Source of the DNA: CAVTJL01 sp963752325
GTDB taxonomy: Bacteria; Pseudomonadota; Alphaproteobacteria; Geminicoccales; Geminicoccaceae
Length of the DNA: 64,000 nt
Direction: 5' to 3'
NCBI GenBank assembly: GCA_963752325.1
Contig: CAVVXU010000007.1
Location: forward strand, 901,583 to 965,582
In this document: positions 40,646 through 49,803 of the stretch, in pieces
Layout of the letters: the number at the start of each line of letters is the position of its first letter
How positions within the stretch are numbered: position 1 is the first letter of the stretch
Notes under the pieces: model-generated
What the model saw: only the letters and a program-made list of their open reading frames with translations
Told to the model about the DNA's origin: nothing
Database searches by the model: none
Translations under genes and position numbers: made by a program

Positions 40646-42022
40646 ATGCGCTCGAGCTCGACGATCGACGAGGCGCCGGAACAGGCGGCACCGACAGGCG
40701 GAGGGGCGATATACGCGGTCGTGGTGGGCCTTTGCCTGCTCTTCCTTGGCGTTGTCGCCGGCGCCTTCATGATGGTGCAGAACATCTATCCCGCGAAGCC
40801 GCTGAAGGAGGCGATCCGGGGCGGTGTGGCCTACTACTATAAGACGACGCAGAGCTCGGATCCTCTCGACACCGACCTCTGGCGCCCGGCCCGTACCGAC
40901 GAGAAGGGTGTCGTGGCCTACGATCCGGCCCGGGCGATGAACGGCCTCACCCTCTACAGCTCCGGCGACGGGACGAAGGCCTACCTCATCGACATGAAGG
41001 GGAATGTCGTCCACGAGTGGTCGAAGCCATTCAGTAAGATCTGGGACGACACGGCAGAGGTGAAGCACCCGATGCCGGACGACCATATCTACATCGAGAA
41101 GGCGCACGTCTTCCCGAATGGTGATCTTCTGGCGCTCTACGTCGCGGTGGGCGACACGCCCTGGGGCTACGGGCTCGTCAAGCTCGGCCCCGATTCCCAC
41201 GTGATCTGGAAATATCTCGCCCACACGCACCACGATTTCTCGCTGGACGCCGAGGGCAACATCTTCGTCCTCACGCAGGAGATCGCGACCCAGCCTTTGC
41301 CCGGCTTCGACTATCTCGAGCCGCCGCGCATCGACGACTTCCTGGTCAAGCTGTCGCCCGACGGGAAGGTGCTGAAGAAGGTCTGGCTGACCGGGGCTTT
41401 GGCCCAGTCGCCGGCCGGGCGCCGCTTCAACATGGTGCCCTGGTACACGCGCGAGGGCAGCGGCGACTATCTGCACACCAACTCGGTCGACATCATCGAC
41501 CGGCCTATACCGGGGGTGCCGGGCAGCCATGCCGGCCAAGCGCTTCTCTCCTTCCGCGAGATCAGCACGATTGGCCTGCTCGACGTCGACAGCGGCAAGC
41601 TCATCTGGGCCACCGCGGGCCCGTGGATGCGCCAGCACGACGCGGAGCTGACCGAGGCGGGTACGCTCTTGGTCTTCGACAATGAGGGCGACTTGCGCGA
41701 TGATGCGACGTCGCGCGTCCTGGAGCTTCGGCCGGACACGATGCAGATCGTCTGGAGCTATGGCGGCCGGCCCAACGAGCCACTCGAGAGCGTGGTGCGC
41801 TCGAGCGAGAGCCGGCTCGCCAACGGCAATACCCTGATCGTCGAGTTGGACGGCGGTCGGGTCCTCGAGGTTACCCCGTCGGGGGATATGGTCTGGGAGT
41901 TCGTCAACCCCGTCCGCGGCGGCCCCGATCAAGCCAAGATTCCGATCATCTTCTGGGTACAGCGGCTCGACCCTCAGAGCCTTGATGAGAGCTTCCGTAA
42001 CAGCTTGGCCCGTCCCTCCTAG
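40646..42022 (+). CDS. Arylsulfotransferase (ASST) family beta-propeller protein
   Basis: A 458-residue protein with an N-terminal membrane anchor (VVVGLCLLFLGVVAGAFMMV, about 23-42) and an ASST-type propeller: GDGTKAYLIDMKGNVVHEWS, PNGDLLALY, HTHHDFSLDAEGNIFVLTQE, HTNSVDII, RQHDAELTEAGTLLVFDNEG and NTLIVELDGGRVLEVTPSGD. Family ASSTs use a histidine relay to move sulfate from a donor to an acceptor; several His residues (HTHHD, RQHD) sit in the expected loops. The anchor places the propeller in the periplasm. ATG 40646 follows GAGAGG. It heads a four-gene run ending with a PAPS sulfotransferase. Confidence 0.82.
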   Translation: MRSSSTIDEAPEQAAPTGGGAIYAVVVGLCLLFLGVVAGAFMMVQNIYPAKPLKEAIRGGVAYYYKTTQSSDPLDTDLWRPARTDEKGVVAYDPARAMNGLTLYSSGDGTKAYLIDMKGNVVHEWSKPFSKIWDDTAEVKHPMPDDHIYIEKAHVFPNGDLLALYVAVGDTPWGYGLVKLGPDSHVIWKYLAHTHHDFSLDAEGNIFVLTQEIATQPLPGFDYLEPPRIDDFLVKLSPDGKVLKKVWLTGALAQSPAGRRFNMVPWYTREGSGDYLHTNSVDIIDRPIPGVPGSHAGQALLSFREISTIGLLDVDSGKLIWATAGPWMRQHDAELTEAGTLLVFDNEGDLRDDATSRVLELRPDTMQIVWSYGGRPNEPLESVVRSSESRLANGNTLIVELDGGRVLEVTPSGDMVWEFVNPVRGGPDQAKIPIIFWVQRLDPQSLDESFRNSLARPS

Positions 42023-42034
42023 CGGGCAGAGGAA

Positions 42035-42271
42035 ATGGTCATGTCACGCGTCTCGTCCCTTCTGGTCGTTGCCTTCCTCCTGACGGTGGGCGTCACCGCG
42101 CCTGCGCTGGCCTATATCGGCCCGGGCGCCGGGCTCGGCGTTCTCTCCGCCTTCTGGGCGCTTCTGGTAGCCGTGCTGAGCGCTGTCGGCTTCATCGTGC
42201 TGTGGCCCATCCGGCGCATGATGCGGCGGAGCAAGGCGCAGGGGCCAGGCAACCGGTCGCGGATGTCTTGA
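42035..42271 (+). CDS. Small membrane protein with YIGPGAGLG motif
   Basis: A 78-residue protein: signal-like N-terminus ending ALAYIGPGAG, one further helix (VLSAFWALLVAVLSAVGFIVLW) and a basic tail (PIRRMMRRSK). The A-Y-I-G-P-G-A-G start of the mature part is typical of small envelope proteins next to sulfatase or sulfotransferase genes. The role is unknown. It lies 12 bp after the ASST gene and 22 bp before the next gene, so it is co-transcribed. Confidence 0.75.
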   Translation: MVMSRVSSLLVVAFLLTVGVTAPALAYIGPGAGLGVLSAFWALLVAVLSAVGFIVLWPIRRMMRRSKAQGPGNRSRMS

Positions 42272-42293
42272 GCATCCTTACGGACAGACAATC

Positions 42294-43094
42294 ATGGGCA
42301 TTCTCGATCTTCCAGCACCGCTGCTGAGCTGGGCCGACGGCGAGCTGGGTCTCGTTCTCGGGCCCAGCGTCCGGCTGGCCGTCTGGGCCATCGTCGGCGC
42401 GCTCATCTCGATGACGATCTATCGTGAGCTGACGCCGCAACGGCGGCTCGCCCTGATCGAGGTCGCGACGCGGCGGATCCGCGTTCGCCTCGACCGCCAC
42501 GAGGGCGAGCTTGCGGAGGCGATGCCGGTGATCTTGCGCATGCTGCGGCTGTCGCTGCTGCGGCTGCGCCTCGTGCTCCTCCCGGCGCTGGTGGGAGCCC
42601 TGCCTGTAATCTGCCTCTTCGTCTGGGCCAGCTCGACCTTCAACGCCAAGTTGCCGAGCGATCCGGTGGCCGTGGTCGCCAGGGCCAAGCCCGACACCTT
42701 CACGGCCGTCGTCACGCCGGCCCGGCCACGGGCCTTGGTCGCCGGACCCGCCGCCCCGAGCGTCGCGCCGGCACCCGCCCACCCGACCAACGCCAAGAAG
42801 GTGGCGCCCAAGCCGCATGTGGTCGCCCGCGACCCGGCGGGGCAAGTGGTAGCGAGGGTGGCCCTCAAGGCCCCCGTTGAGACGATCCAGAAGCGAACCT
42901 GGTGGAACGCCCTGATCGGCAATCCGGCCGGCTACCTGCCAGCCAACGGGCCCGTCGACCGCATCGACCTCGACCTGCCACGCATGGTCTACCTGCCCTT
43001 CGGGCCCGACTGGCTCAGAGGCTGGGAGGCGCTGTTCTTCGGCGTCATGCTGCTGAGCTCGATCGGGCTCAAGGTCGCATTCCGGATCCGGTAG
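42294..43094 (+). CDS. Membrane protein of unknown function in the sulfate-transfer module
   Basis: A 266-residue protein with three likely helices: about 23-42, 90-110 and 240-262. Between helices 1 and 2 is a basic amphipathic stretch (LTPQRRLALIEVATRRIRVR); between 2 and 3 is an Ala/Pro-rich linker (about 125-195) and a segment with TWWNALIGNPAGYLP. The layout of helix, charged hairpin and two helices is reminiscent of small Oxa1-superfamily (DUF106/EMC3-like) proteins, but the match is weak. Its place between ASST and the sulfotransferase suggests a role in presenting or moving the sulfated product. Confidence 0.65.
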   Translation: MGILDLPAPLLSWADGELGLVLGPSVRLAVWAIVGALISMTIYRELTPQRRLALIEVATRRIRVRLDRHEGELAEAMPVILRMLRLSLLRLRLVLLPALVGALPVICLFVWASSTFNAKLPSDPVAVVARAKPDTFTAVVTPARPRALVAGPAAPSVAPAPAHPTNAKKVAPKPHVVARDPAGQVVARVALKAPVETIQKRTWWNALIGNPAGYLPANGPVDRIDLDLPRMVYLPFGPDWLRGWEALFFGVMLLSSIGLKVAFRIR

Positions 43095-43107
43095 GCGGAA
43101 GAGGGCC

Positions 43108-44310
43108 ATGGCGCAGCCGGACGATCAGGGGCTCGATCGCTTCGCGGTCGATCGCTGGACGGACCTTGCCGGCGGCTTCACCAGCCGCCGGCCGCGGTTG
43201 ATGCGAAGGCTCGGCAACCTCGAGACCCGGCTGCTTCGGGACGAGATCGAGGGGATCGAGATCGACCGGCCGATCTTCATCGCCGGCCTCGCCCGCTCGG
43301 GCAGCACCATCCTCCTCGAGTGCCTGGCCGAGCATCCGGACGCCGCCACGCATCGCTACCGGGACTATCCGGGCGTGATGGCGCCCATCGCCTGGAGCCG
43401 GCTCACCGACCGGCTGCTGGCGGGCCGCGAGGTCAGGGCGGAGCGCGCGCACGCGGACGGCATCGAGGTGACGCCGGAGAGCCCCGAGGCGATCGAGGAG
43501 ATGATCTGGATGGCCTTCTTCGAGGGCCTCCACGACCCGTCGCGATCGAGCGTGCTGGACGAGACGACGGCCAATCCGGCCTTTGCCGCCTTCTATCGCG
43601 AGCATGTGAGGAAGCTGCTCTGGCTCAGGGCAGGTCGCCGCTACGTCTCCAAGGGCAACTACAACCTCACACGGCTCGCCTACCTGCAGCAGCTCTTCCC
43701 TGACGCGCGCTTCGTCGTGCCGGTTCGCGAGCCGCTCTGGCACGTGGCCTCGCTGATGAAGCAGCACGCGCTCTTCTGCGCCGCCGAAGAGCGCCATCCG
43801 GGCGCGCTGCGCTACATGCAGCGCGTCGGACATTTCGAGTTCGGCCTCGACCGCCGCCCGGTCAACACCGGCGATAATGCAGCCACCGCCGAGATCCACG
43901 AGCTGCTGCAGGCCGGACGCGACGTGCAGGGCCTCGCGCGCTATTGGGCCGGGCTGCACGGCTTCCTCCTCGACCAGCTCGAGAGAAGCGCCACGCTTCG
44001 AGCGGCGACGCTGATCCTTCGTTACGAGGATCTCTGCCGCGCGCCCGGGGAGACCCTCGGCAAGCTGCTCGACCACTGCCGGCTCGAGCCGGCGCCCGGG
44101 CTGATCGAGCGGCTGGCTGCACGCATTCGCTTCCCGACCTACTACGCGCCTCGTTTCGAGGAGGAGGATCGGGTGGCGATCGAGTGGCTGACGGCCGACG
44201 TCGCCCGCTGCTTTGGTTACCCAATCGCCCCGGCCGACGTGAGCGAGCCATTGCCCGAGCTGGCGCATGCCGCCGGCAGCTCGATCCCGGCCGCACCGGG
44301 CGAGGGCTGA
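43108..44310 (+). CDS. PAPS-dependent sulfotransferase
   Basis: A 400-residue cytosolic sulfotransferase. The 5'-phosphosulfate loop is IAGLARSGSTILLECL (about residues 57-72), and the 3'-phosphate site region YVSKGNYNLTRLAYLQQLFP is followed by FVVPVREPLWHVASLM. It transfers sulfate from PAPS to a hydroxyl of a carbohydrate or lipid; the acceptor is not deducible. It is the last gene of the module, 13 bp after the membrane protein, and is followed by the divergently styled promoter region of the sugar-acid operon. Confidence 0.88.
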   Translation: MAQPDDQGLDRFAVDRWTDLAGGFTSRRPRLMRRLGNLETRLLRDEIEGIEIDRPIFIAGLARSGSTILLECLAEHPDAATHRYRDYPGVMAPIAWSRLTDRLLAGREVRAERAHADGIEVTPESPEAIEEMIWMAFFEGLHDPSRSSVLDETTANPAFAAFYREHVRKLLWLRAGRRYVSKGNYNLTRLAYLQQLFPDARFVVPVREPLWHVASLMKQHALFCAAEERHPGALRYMQRVGHFEFGLDRRPVNTGDNAATAEIHELLQAGRDVQGLARYWAGLHGFLLDQLERSATLRAATLILRYEDLCRAPGETLGKLLDHCRLEPAPGLIERLAARIRFPTYYAPRFEEEDRVAIEWLTADVARCFGYPIAPADVSEPLPELAHAAGSSIPAAPGEG

Positions 44311-44439
44311 GCGCGACCCTCGGCAGACCCTTTCGGGAACCGAACCGACCTGTGACCGGCACGCCGTGCCGGTGTCGCTGTGCGTCGCGCGTGTGGCGCG
44401 CCGCTACCGCGATTCGGCGGTGAGCATCAGGGCATCGGA

Positions 44440-44469
44440 TTGACAGCGGGGCGCGGAAAGACGTAAGTT
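44440..44469 (+). promoter_or_regulatory. Sigma-70-type promoter of the sugar-acid operon
   Basis: A perfect TTGACA at 44440-44445 and TAAGTT at 44464-44469, with an 18-bp spacer. The surrounding DNA (44461-44505) is clearly AT-richer than the flanking genes. It directs transcription into the operon starting at 44508. Confidence 0.7.
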
Positions 44470-44487
44470 CCAATTCAGAAAACGATA

Positions 44488-44502
44488 TTCCAACATATGG
44501 AA
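44488..44502. promoter_or_regulatory. IclR-type palindromic operator
   Basis: TTCCA and TGGAA separated by ACATA form a perfect 15-bp dyad lying between the probable transcription start and the ATG at 44508, overlapping the GGAA ribosome site. A half-site TTCCA recurs at 44467-44471, within the -10. TTCCA/TGGAA symmetry is common for IclR regulators, and an IclR domain is encoded in the same operon (50703-52416), so autoregulation is likely. Confidence 0.6.
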
Positions 44503-44507
44503 CAACG

Positions 44508-45439
44508 ATGCTTCAGGGAGTGCTGCCGGTCCTGGCGACGCCGTTCGCCGCGTCGGGCGAGGTCGATCATGGGAGCCTGCGCCGGCTCGTCCGTCTATGC
44601 AATCGAGGCGGGAGCCGATGGGGTCGTGTTCCCGGGCGTCGCCAGCGAATTCGATTTTCTGACGGCCGAGGAGCGGACGCGGGCGCTCGAGGTGGTGGCC
44701 GAGACGGTGGCGGGGCGGCTGCCCATCGTCGTGGGGGCCAGCGCCCCCACGGCCGGCGAGGCAGGTGCCCTCGCCCGCGAGGGAGCGGCGCGCGGCGCCG
44801 CGGCGGCGATGGTGATGGCGCCGGCAGCGGTCGGCAGCGAGGCGGGCGCCCTCGTGCGGTTCTTCGAGGCGGTCGTCGCCGAGGCCGGCATCCCGATCGT
44901 GCTGCAGAACGCGCCGCCGCCGGTGGGCGCCGGCCTGCCGGTCGAGACCACGCTCGAGGTCGCGGCGCGCGTGCCCGGGATCCGCTTCGTCAAGGAGGAG
45001 ACGCTGCCCTGCGGCCAGCGCATCACGCGGCTGATCGAGGGAGCGCCCTCGACCCTCGAGGGCGTGATCGGCGGTGCCGGCGGACGCTACATCGTGGACG
45101 AGCTCAACCGGGGAGCCGCCGGTACCATGCCGGCGGCCGAGCTGACGGAGGCGCATGTGGCGCTTCGTTCGGGCGCACCGGGCGGGCGACCAGGGACTTG
45201 CGCGCACGATCTTCAACCGCACCCTGCCCCTCCTGAGCTTTCAGGCCGTCTTTCGGATGCGGATGACCAAGGCCGTGCTCGTCGCGCGCGGGATTTTCGA
45301 GACGGAGCTGTGCCGGGCGCCTGGACCCGATCTCGACGCCGGCGACCGCCGCGAGCTGAGCGCCATGCTGGCGGAGGTGACTGATCTGCTTACTGTCCAC
45401 CCGCCGACGCCGGCAGCCGTGCTTCGGGACGCCGCCTGA
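44508..45439 (+). CDS. Dihydrodipicolinate synthase-family aldolase/dehydratase (two frameshifts)
   Basis: About 310 residues. The N-terminus LQGVLPVLATPFAASGEVDH is followed by an extra base near 44592, then AIEAGADGVVFPGVASEFDF. The Schiff-base Lys lies in GIRFVKEETLPC. A second extra base near 45165 separates EAHVAL from the C-terminal RAHRAGDQGLARTIFNRTLP. Two hallmarks of true DapA are changed: the G-T-T-G-E loop reads GVASEF, and the catalytic-Tyr motif YNxP reads LQNAPPP. It is therefore unlikely to be DapA; a 2-keto-3-deoxy sugar-acid aldolase or dehydratase fits the operon. Its stop overlaps the next start by one base. Confidence 0.87.
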
Positions 45440-46603
45440 TGGACCCCGTGCGGAGCGTCGAGTGCTTCGTCCTCACCATCCCGCGCGACGAGCCCTATCT
45501 CGGGCGCGCGCGGGCCGGCGAGGAGGCGAACGCCAAGGGCTATCTCGTCAGGAAGGGCAACCGCACGGTCTATCCGATCTTCGACCGCTCGGTGCTCGTC
45601 CGCGTCACGAGCCAGCGACGGCGCGGTGGGCTGGGGCGAGACCTACGGCATCGTGGCCCCCGGTGCCGCCAAGGCCATCATCGAGGATCTGCTGGCCGAC
45701 TTCGTGGTCGGGCGGGACCCGTTCGATGCCGCCGTGATCCACGAGGACCTCTACGACCTGATGCGCGTCAGGGGCTATACGGGCGGCTTTTACCTCGATG
45801 CGCTGGCGGCCGTGGACATCGCGCTTTGGGATCTCGCCGGACAGCAGGCGGGGCTGCCGGTGGCGAAGCTTCTGGGTGGCAGGCGGCACGAGCGCATTCC
45901 CGCCTATGTCTCCGGGCTGCCGAGGCCGACACTCGACGAGCGGGTGGCGTTCGCCCGGTCGTGGATGGAAAAAGGCTTCTCATCGGTAAAGTTCGCAGCC
46001 GCGGTGGCCGATGAGGGCAGCGTGCGCGAGCTGCAGGCGCTGCGGCGCGGCCTGGGCGAGGATGTCCGGATCGCGGTCGACCTGCACTGGCAGCTCGAGG
46101 CGGCGGAGGCGGTGCGGCTGATCGAGGCGATGGCGCCCGAGCGGCCGTGGTTCGCCGAGGCGCCGGTGAAGCCCGAGGACATCGAGGGTCAGGCCTGGGT
46201 CGCCGCGCACAGCCGGGTGCCGCAGGCGCTGGGCGAGGAGTGGCGCACGGTTTACGAGGCGCGCCCGCGGCTCGAGCGGCGGGCGCTGGCCATCCTCCAG
46301 CCCGAGATGGGCCATACCGGCATCACCCAGTTCGTGCGCATGGCGCAGCTCGCCCAGGCGCACCACTGCCAGGTGATCCCGCACGCCACGATCGGGCTCG
46401 GCGTCTTCATGGCGGCGAGCCTGCAGGCCAGCGCCTCGCTCGCGAACGTGGTATCGCACGAGTTCCAGCACTCGATCTTCGATCGCAACCGCCGCCTGCT
46501 CGAGGGCGAGATGCGCTGCGAGGCCGGCTTCTACGATGTGCCGGATCGCCCCGGCATCGGCGTCAGGCCGTCCGAGGAGGCTCTGACGATGATGGGCGCC
46601 TGA
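45439..46603 (+). CDS. Mandelate racemase/muconate lactonizing enzyme-family sugar-acid dehydratase (one frameshift)
   Basis: About 387 residues of the enolase superfamily. One extra base near 45613 shifts the frame between SVLVRVTS and SDGAVGWGETYG. Metal ligands are in sequence: Asp in IAVDLHWQ, Glu in WFAEAPVKPED and Glu in QALGEEW; the His of D-x-H and the His of VIPHATIGLG are positioned as in acid-sugar dehydratases. The usual second Lys of K-x-K is replaced (SSVKFAA). The likely reaction is dehydration of an aldonate to a 2-keto-3-deoxy acid, feeding the DHDPS-family enzyme upstream. Confidence 0.88.
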
Positions 46604-46655
46604 CCCGGAACGGGACAGGCTCGAGAATGAAGAGACAAGGGAAGGAGGCTCTCGA

Positions 46656-47937
46656 ATGACCGTCACGCGATCCATCAGGCGCCTTGCGCTGGCCGCAAGC
46701 GCCGTGGCCGTCCTGGCAGGCGTCACCGCCGCCAGGGTATCGGCCGAGACGACGCTGCGCTTCATCTCCTGGCAGGTGGAGGACAAGGCCTTCGGGCCGT
46801 GGTGGAAGGCGGCGATCGCCGAGTTCGAGAAGTCGCACCCGGGCGTGAAGATCGAGTTCACGAACGTGCCGCGCGACTCCTACGCGGATCAGATGACGAC
46901 CCTCTTCGCCAGCGGCTCGCCGCCGGACATCGTCCACCTCGCCTCCTTCGAGTTCCAGTCCTTCGCCGACAATGGCTGGCTCGAGGACCTCGATCCCTGG
47001 ATCAAGAAGTCGGGCCTCGACCTCAAGGGCTGGGCCGGCCAGAAGGTCTGCCATTTCGACGATCACGACTACTGCATCATGCTGCTCTATTTCGGCTACG
47101 TCATGGCCTACAATCAGAAGATGCTCGACGCGGCCGGCGTCAAGGTGCCGACCAACTGGGACGAGTACCTGGCGGCGGCGAAGAAGCTCACGGTCGACAA
47201 GAGCAAGAACGGCCTGACCGACCAGTACGGCGTGGGCATCTCGACCGCGGCAGGCGGCGGCCAGTATCTGAGCGAGCTTCTCTCCTACGTCCTCGACACC
47301 GGCGCCTACTGGACCAATGCCGAAGGCCAGCCGACCCTCGACACGCCGCAGATGATCGAGGCTCTCGGCCGCTGGAAGATGCTGATCAAGGACCGGCTGA
47401 CCCCGGTCGACATGCCGGCGGGCGCCGTACGCCAAGCCTTCATCGAGGGCAAGATCGCGACGCGCATCGACGGGCCCTGGATCTGGGGCCTGATGCAGTC
47501 GGCGGCGCCGGCGATCCGGTCGCAGCTCAAGCTCGCGGCCCCGCCCTTCCATCCGCCCGGCGGCGGCTCCTCCAACGTCATCACCATGCCGAGCGAGCTC
47601 GATCGCGGCGCGCAAGCAGCTCGTCTGGGACTTCATCATGGAGGTGACCTCGAAGGAGTGGCAGGAGAAGTTCGCCACCGTGGCGGCCCAGCCCTCGCCA
47701 CGCCCGGGCGCCGTGCCGGCCGACATCGAGCAGAAGGTGCCGGTGTTCGGGCTCATGACGAAGACGATGAACGAGGCGGCTGCTGCCGGCGTCGACCGCG
47801 TGCCCACGGGCTATGAGGTCAACTACAACGAGTTCGCCAAGATGATCACCGAGGAGTGCCAGCGGATGATCGTCGAGGACCTGACGCCGGCCGATGCGGC
47901 GGCGCGCATGCAAAAGCGCGCGCTGGCGATGAAGTGA
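46656..47937 (+). CDS. Sugar ABC transporter substrate-binding protein (one frameshift)
   Basis: About 426 residues. A signal peptide (RRLALAASAVAVLAGVTAARVSA) is followed by a family 1 extracellular binding protein: TLRFISWQVEDKAFGPWWKA, FTNVPRDSYADQMTTLFASG and the closing RIDGPWIWGLM. One extra base near 47601 separates MPSEL from IAARKQLVWDFIMEVTS. It is periplasmic and delivers substrate to the two permeases that follow. The stop overlaps the first permease start (TGATG). Confidence 0.92.
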
Positions 47938-48924
47938 TGGCGAGCGGCACCACCAGGCCGGGGGTCGCCGCGGATTTTCCCGCCGGGCGGGATGCTACGG
48001 CGTCCGCCCGGCCCTTCTGGCACCGGCCGGGTCACTATCTGTCCCGGCCGGGCAACCAGCACAAGCTGGGCTACATCCTCCTGCTGCCCGCGCTGGTGAT
48101 GATCATCCTGATCATCGCCTACCCGCTCGTGCTTTCGGTCGGGCTGAGCCTGCAGGACGTGAAGATCGCCCGCATCGGCGGCCCGCATAAGCCCTGGACG
48201 CTCATCAACTATCGCCGCCTCTTCACCTCGCCCGAGTTCTGGAGCAGCGCCTGGGTCACCGTGCGCCTCGTGACGACGGTCTCGGTCGCCTGCTTCGTCA
48301 TCGGCCTCGGCACCGCGCTGCTCCTCAACGAGCCCTTCAAGGGCAGGCGGCTCGCCCGGCTCCTGGTGGCGCTGCCCTGGGCGGTGCCCGAGGTCGTGGC
48401 GGTCGTCGTCTGGTGGTGGATCTTCGACAGCTCCTTCGGCGTGCTGAACTGGTTTCTCGTCACCGCCGGCATCGCCGCCCATCCGATCGCCTGGTTCTCC
48501 TCGACCGGCGGGGCCTTCTTCGCGGTCTCGGTCGTGATGATCTGGAAGGGCTATCCCTTCGTCTCGATCATGCTCCTGGCCGGGCTGCAGGCGATCCCTG
48601 GGCGAGTATTACGAGGCGGCCAAGATGGACGGCGCCAATGCCTGGCAGCGCTTCCGCCACGTCACCCTGCCCTGTCTCGGCCCGGTCCTGGGCGTCACCA
48701 TGGTGCTGGTGATGATCTGGGTCTTTCGCGACTTCTCGATCATCTGGGTGCTGACCCAGGGCGGGCCGATCGGCGCCACCGAGACGCTCGGCATCATGAC
48801 CTACGAGCAGGCCTTCGGCTTCTACAAGATGGGCTATGGCGCCGCCCTGGGCGTCGTCACCCTCGTCATCTGTGCCATCGCCGCCCGCTTCATGGTGCGG
48901 CGCGTCAGCCAGCCGCTCTACTGA
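47937..48924 (+). CDS. Sugar ABC transporter permease 1, MalF-like (one frameshift)
   Basis: About 328 residues and six helices. An extra base around 48600-48603 separates LLAGLQAIP from GEYYEAAKMDGANAWQRF, which is the EAA loop that contacts the ATPase. The long polar N-terminus (about 45 residues) precedes the first helix LGYILLLPALVMIILI. No ATP-binding gene lies in the operon, so an ATPase encoded elsewhere must energise the importer. Confidence 0.92.
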
Positions 48925-48936
48925 GGAGAAGGGACC

Positions 48937-49767
48937 GTGCGTCGCTCTCCTTTCCAGACCGGCCTCGTCACGATCGTCACCTTCGCCTTCTGCGCGCTGG
49001 TGATGTTCCCGATCTACTGGATGCTGATGACCTCGCTGGCGCCGGCGAGCCAGCTCCACTCCTTCCCGCCCGTGTTCCTGCCGCGGCACCCGAACTGGCA
49101 GGTCTACTGGCAGATGTTGACCGAGCAGCCGCTCCTCCTCTGGCTTTCGAACTCGATGCTGGCGGCGGCCGCAGCGGTCGCGATCTCGCTCAGCGTCAGC
49201 GTCCTCGCTGCCTACAGCCTCTCGCGGTTCCGACTGCGCGGCGGCCAGTCGCTGGGGCTCTTCATCCTGATGAGCAAGATGCTGCCGGCGACGCTGCTCG
49301 TGATCCCGCTTTTCGCGATCTTCCGCGAGATCGGCCTGATCGGCAGCCTGTGGTCGATCATCCTCGCCCACTCGACGCTCATCATCCCGTTCAGCACCTG
49401 GATGCTGAAGGGCTATTTCGACACCATCCCGACCGAGCTCGAGCAGGCCGCGATGATCGACGGCTGCTCGCCCTTGGGCGCGCTGTGGCGGGTGGTCCTG
49501 CCGGTGGCGCGGCCGGGAATCGCCGCGACCGCGCTCTATGGCGTCGTCCTCTCCTGGGCCGACTACGCCTTCGCCAGGACGTTCCTCACCAGCGAGCAGA
49601 GCGCCTGGACCGCCAATGTCGGCATCGCCACCCTCAAGGGCGAGTACATGACGAGCTGGAACGAGGTCATGGCGGCCTCGATGCTGACAGCCCTGCCCAT
49701 CATCCTGATCTATCTCTTCCTCGAGCGCTTCCTCGTCGGCGGGCTCACCGCCGGGGCCGGCAAGTAG
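48937..49767 (+). CDS. Sugar ABC transporter permease 2, MalG-like
   Basis: A 276-residue intact permease with six helices, GTG start 48937. The EAA loop reads ELEQAAMIDGCSPLGALWRV and the family-typical ending is VGGLTAGAGK. The N-terminal half shows FPIYWMLMTSLAPASQLHSF. It pairs with the preceding permease to form the membrane channel of a carbohydrate (CUT1) importer. Confidence 0.95.
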   Translation: MRRSPFQTGLVTIVTFAFCALVMFPIYWMLMTSLAPASQLHSFPPVFLPRHPNWQVYWQMLTEQPLLLWLSNSMLAAAAAVAISLSVSVLAAYSLSRFRLRGGQSLGLFILMSKMLPATLLVIPLFAIFREIGLIGSLWSIILAHSTLIIPFSTWMLKGYFDTIPTELEQAAMIDGCSPLGALWRVVLPVARPGIAATALYGVVLSWADYAFARTFLTSEQSAWTANVGIATLKGEYMTSWNEVMAASMLTALPIILIYLFLERFLVGGLTAGAGK

Positions 49768-49803
49768 GCGCCCTCACGACCAGCCAGCAGGATCGAGAGA
49801 GCC

